A stretch of 64,000 nucleotides of DNA from Actinomucor elegans (Eukaryota > Mucoromycota > Mucoromycetes > Mucorales > Mucoraceae). A program made the position numbers and the translations under genes. A model generated the notes under the pieces. The model saw only the letters and a program-made list of their open reading frames with translations, did no database searches and was not told the origin of the DNA. Where the stretch lies: NCBI GenBank assembly GCA_026027325.1, contig JAMSLZ010000002.1, forward strand, positions 682,001 through 746,000. Direction: 5' to 3'. Shown here piece by piece: positions 61,301 to 64,000 of this stretch. Within the stretch, counting starts at the first letter, position 1. Each line of letters begins with the position of its first letter.

Positions 61301-61748
61301 TTTACTCATTCTTTATGTTATAATTAGCCTTATCTGTCTACTTAAAGGATCTTGCAAGAACATAACCTTGTATATCTATCAAAAAGTGAGATAACTCCAT
61401 TCATTTTATTGTACATCATATTGAATGTAAAAGAGTACCTTTTGGTTTGTAGACTCCATTTTTATTTATCGGTTTTAGGGTCAAGTTGCATAAGCGACTA
61501 GCGATGAAAATGAAGAAGAAAAAAAAATATCCACTAAAATCATGTTTTTGTTAGAAAATTCAGCATTTAAAAAAGAACTCGAACATGTTAGGTATCACCT
61601 TTCATTACAGAGTCTACTAGAGTCAGTGTGAATACTGTGGTTCATATCTCAGTATCTAGTATAAAGTAATTGCTTTAAAATTCTTTTCCTCTGCTACAGT
61701 AATATAATACGAGATGACTCGGTTTAAAATATCCACTACTTTAAATCC

Positions 61749-61782
<34 letters not shown>

Positions 61783-63898
61783 ACTTAAGAAACAGTACAC
61801 CCTTTAGATCATTTGCAATCAATTAAATTAGTAAACGGCGCAAAAATTAAACCATTCAAAATATATCTATTTGATTTGTATATTTCCCGGGAATAGAGGA
61901 CTTATATCGGCTCCCTGTTGAGTTGTATATGCTTTTCTAATGTTAGTAAACTATTATGAATTTTAATATTCAATTTCTGTTATACTCTTAGATCATAATA
62001 CGTATCAATCTCTACAACTTTTCCATATTAATGTACGTTTATAGAAGTTAGTCATTATAACGAGCATTGCTCCATCTATATTCTGATCGAAAACAGCTGA
62101 TATTGTTCAATTCACTGTTAATCTAAAAGCAATTCTGTGTTATTAAGCCAACAGTAGGAGTAAAAACATGTCCCAGTTCAGCAGTCAGCTAAGAAATAGT
62201 TTCGTGAAAGTATAAACGAAATATGCTCTTTCAAATTAACTAATTTTCGAAATCGTAAAAACCTTTTAAGCTTCCTAGCGATGATCTTTTCTGAGACAAG
62301 CACAATTAGGAGTTTAAAACTAATGGCTCACATTGTTTTCACTCAAACTAGGAATTTGAAAACGAAATTGGTTTTATGGATGTAAGAGCGAAGAAGTATT
62401 TTGATAGAAGACTATCAAGATTAAAGGTGTTAGAGGATAAGCTACATTTAACCTTTCTTTAGGAACAAGGGCAATGTGTATATGAGTTAGAAACCATACG
62501 GATCCGAGTATGGATCTACGTTTACATAAGTTATTAGTACGTGGTATATGCGAGTTTATATTTGCTGAATCAGAATATTTTACTCTGCTGCTTTAATGAG
62601 CATGCAATTCATTCGGATTAATTCCATATTCACTCCAATTGGGAACATGAAAATTCAAAGAAATAAAGTTTCCGTATTAATCTGATCTTCAAGTTAATTT
62701 GTGTTTCACATTATTTCATTTTAAATGCGGATGAAAGCAGTAACTTACTCGAAATTCACCTGGAATTGCCGTGAGTTCGCCTTATTTCACTTGTTTTTCC
62801 TCTCATAGTATCACTTATCATTTCAGCTCTAATCGTCCAATGAAATTAGATGTATTGTTATTTATTCATGAAGCTGGACATCTGTCATCTCTCAAAATTT
62901 GTCAACCAGTTCTGACTAAATATCACATCAGATGATCTATACAAACCATTACATATAGAAAAATCCTCATTTGACCAAAGTACAATAGTATACCATCCAT
63001 AATGACTGGCAGTAAACTACATATACCTCGTCTAAATTGGATCAATCTATTATACATCCCTCGATCGATTCCGATCAAGTACTAAATTTGATAAGTATGC
63101 TGCACTTGAAATAAATCGCTATATACATCTATCACATTCTTAGTCCAACTGTATACAGTGTAATAAGATATAATATTTTTTTCAACAGACAAATGTAAAT
63201 AATCATGTTAATTATTCAATTCAGGAGCATTCAAACGGTATTGATTCAACAACGCATCATACAATTGCCTTTTTGCTCAAAAACAGCCTGCTACATAAAG
63301 TAAATCACTATTCACCTTTATGCATACTACATTGGTAATATTAATAATTAGAAAATTCATGGACAATGCTGCATCGTACTAATTACTTGTAGATCTCTCC
63401 ACCGATCTCGGTGCGATCTCACATTCAATCAGTATTCGCTGTGAAGAATAAACTGCTGCATCTGATAGAACTACTGATCTATTCAATTATGCTGTTTTTA
63501 TTAAATGCTAGACTGACTTTATTACTTTAAAACCTTTAATTTCTAAATAGTTGATTTTCAACAATAGTATTTGATGAGGAGCTGTAAACTTGGTGTAAAA
63601 ATTACATACTATTGGGTGGAGAGTACCACCATAACAAATATATGTTTTTTTTGACAGCTAGATAAAGTCGTAACTACCCAACAAGCCACACAACCCGAGA
63701 AATTTTTTATAAACTAACAAGCATGAAGAAAAGATATCACAGAATGAAGACTTTCAATGGTGATCTTTATTTACAAAAAAAGTAAAACAGTTCTTTCTAT
63801 GAGAAAAACATACATCCATAAGGCAGATATTCAAAGAAACAATGTTTAGTTTTTTTAATAGTAAAAAGAAATAGATTATTTAATTATAATGAATTTAT
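58355..63898. other. 5.5-kb stretch without a recognised gene
   Basis: AT-rich. Holds R1 copies at about 59755-59815 (inverted), 63045-63110 and 63390-63480 (forward), a T-run of about 30 nt at 61750-61779, and a region at 61060-61210 with repeated TACAGTCTT/CATGCAGCC strings. The ORFs at 58517-58981, 59291-59647, 59888-60124 and 60408-60620 are short, lysine/isoleucine-rich and unsupported. I see no rRNA or tRNA. Confidence 0.5.
63390..63480 (+). repeat. R1 dispersed repeat copy with perfect palindrome
   Basis: Contains TAGATCTCTCCACCGATCTC, then GGTGCGATCTCACATTCAATC, and later AAACTGCTGCATCTGATAGA. The 14-mer CACCGATCTCGGTG is self-complementary around TC apart from the central pair. It belongs to the same family as the array at 38900-39650. 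Confidence 0.55.
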
Positions 63899-64000
63899 TT
63901 ATTTCTTCTTGTTGGCCTCCTCCTCGGCCTTTTGACGAGCACGCTTCTCACGTTGACCGAGAGTACGAGCAGCAGAGCGAGCATAACGGAGAGTCATGTA
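63899..64000 (-). CDS. 3' end of a basic protein, possibly ribosomal (partial)
   Basis: Only the last 33 codons are in the window (YMTLRYARSAARTLGQREKR then ARQKAEEEANKKK, stop TAA 63899-63901). The codons are strongly biased to one set (CGT/CGC, GCT, AAG, GAG, AAC) that is more optimised than in neighbouring genes, as in highly expressed genes. A Lys/Arg/Ala/Glu-rich tail of this kind is common in ribosomal proteins, but I cannot name which one from so short a piece. The start and upstream exons lie beyond position 64000. Confidence 0.6.
   Translation of the reverse strand, partial: YMTLRYARSAARTLGQREKRARQKAEEEANKKK

Overview
The window is nuclear DNA of an early-diverging filamentous fungus, most likely Mucoromycota (Mucorales-like). 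The support is very AT-rich DNA, genes split by many short introns of about 50-70 nt with GTAAGT-like donors, long A/T homopolymers, and a gene set that includes a fungal WRKY-like factor, an APSES (StuA-type) regulator, a Crz1-like zinc-finger factor and a vacuolar polyphosphatase. I did not identify the species. Genes are separated by 0.15-5.5 kb of AT-rich DNA carrying decayed repeats.

Layout: (1) 1-9.5 kb, two minus-strand genes: a DDX41-type DEAD-box helicase and a USP30/UBP1-like deubiquitinase with an N-terminal membrane anchor. (2) 9.5-13.6 kb, plus strand: a RasGEF with a degenerate Ras-like GTPase domain fused at its N-terminus, then a small coiled-coil protein. (3) 14-18.6 kb: the U5 snRNP thioredoxin-like gene DIB1, whose second codon appears to be a 3-nt microexon; a second, 3'-decayed copy about 2.0 kb away; and a LINE-type reverse transcriptase relic. 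(4) 20-22.7 kb: an F-box/LRR-like protein and QCR7 (complex III). (5) 22.7-27.1 kb: gene-poor, with an LTR-like relic and dispersed repeats. (6) 27.1-31.8 kb: dynein light intermediate chain, divergent from a StuA-type APSES factor. (7) 33.8-38.0 kb: a 4.2-kb unit with inverted ends starting CAGTGATTTG and flanked by TA on both sides, carrying one intronless 477-aa ORF of unknown function and five tandem copies of a 394/395-bp repeat. (8) 38.9-39.6 kb: a degenerate tandem array of a repeat that is scattered over the whole window. (9) 41-43.2 kb: a Crz1-like C2H2 factor convergent with a SUR7/PalI-like membrane protein. (10) 44.5-49.1 kb: RRP5, a ribosome biogenesis factor. (11) 51.6-53.2 kb: a PPN1-like endopolyphosphatase. 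(12) 57.2-58.4 kb: a WRKY-like factor. (13) The last 102 bases are the 3' end of a highly expressed-looking basic protein, perhaps ribosomal.

The genes do not form one pathway. RNA processing is well represented (DDX41, DIB1, RRP5), with signalling and transcription factors (RasGEF, StuA-like, Crz1-like, WRKY-like) scattered among them. The most unusual object is the TA-flanked, inverted-repeat element at 33838-38034: its termini look like a Tc1/mariner element, but its only ORF shows no DDE transposase signature that I can see. Other notable points are the pseudo-GTPase-GEF fusion, the DIB1 microexon and the palindrome-containing dispersed repeat family.
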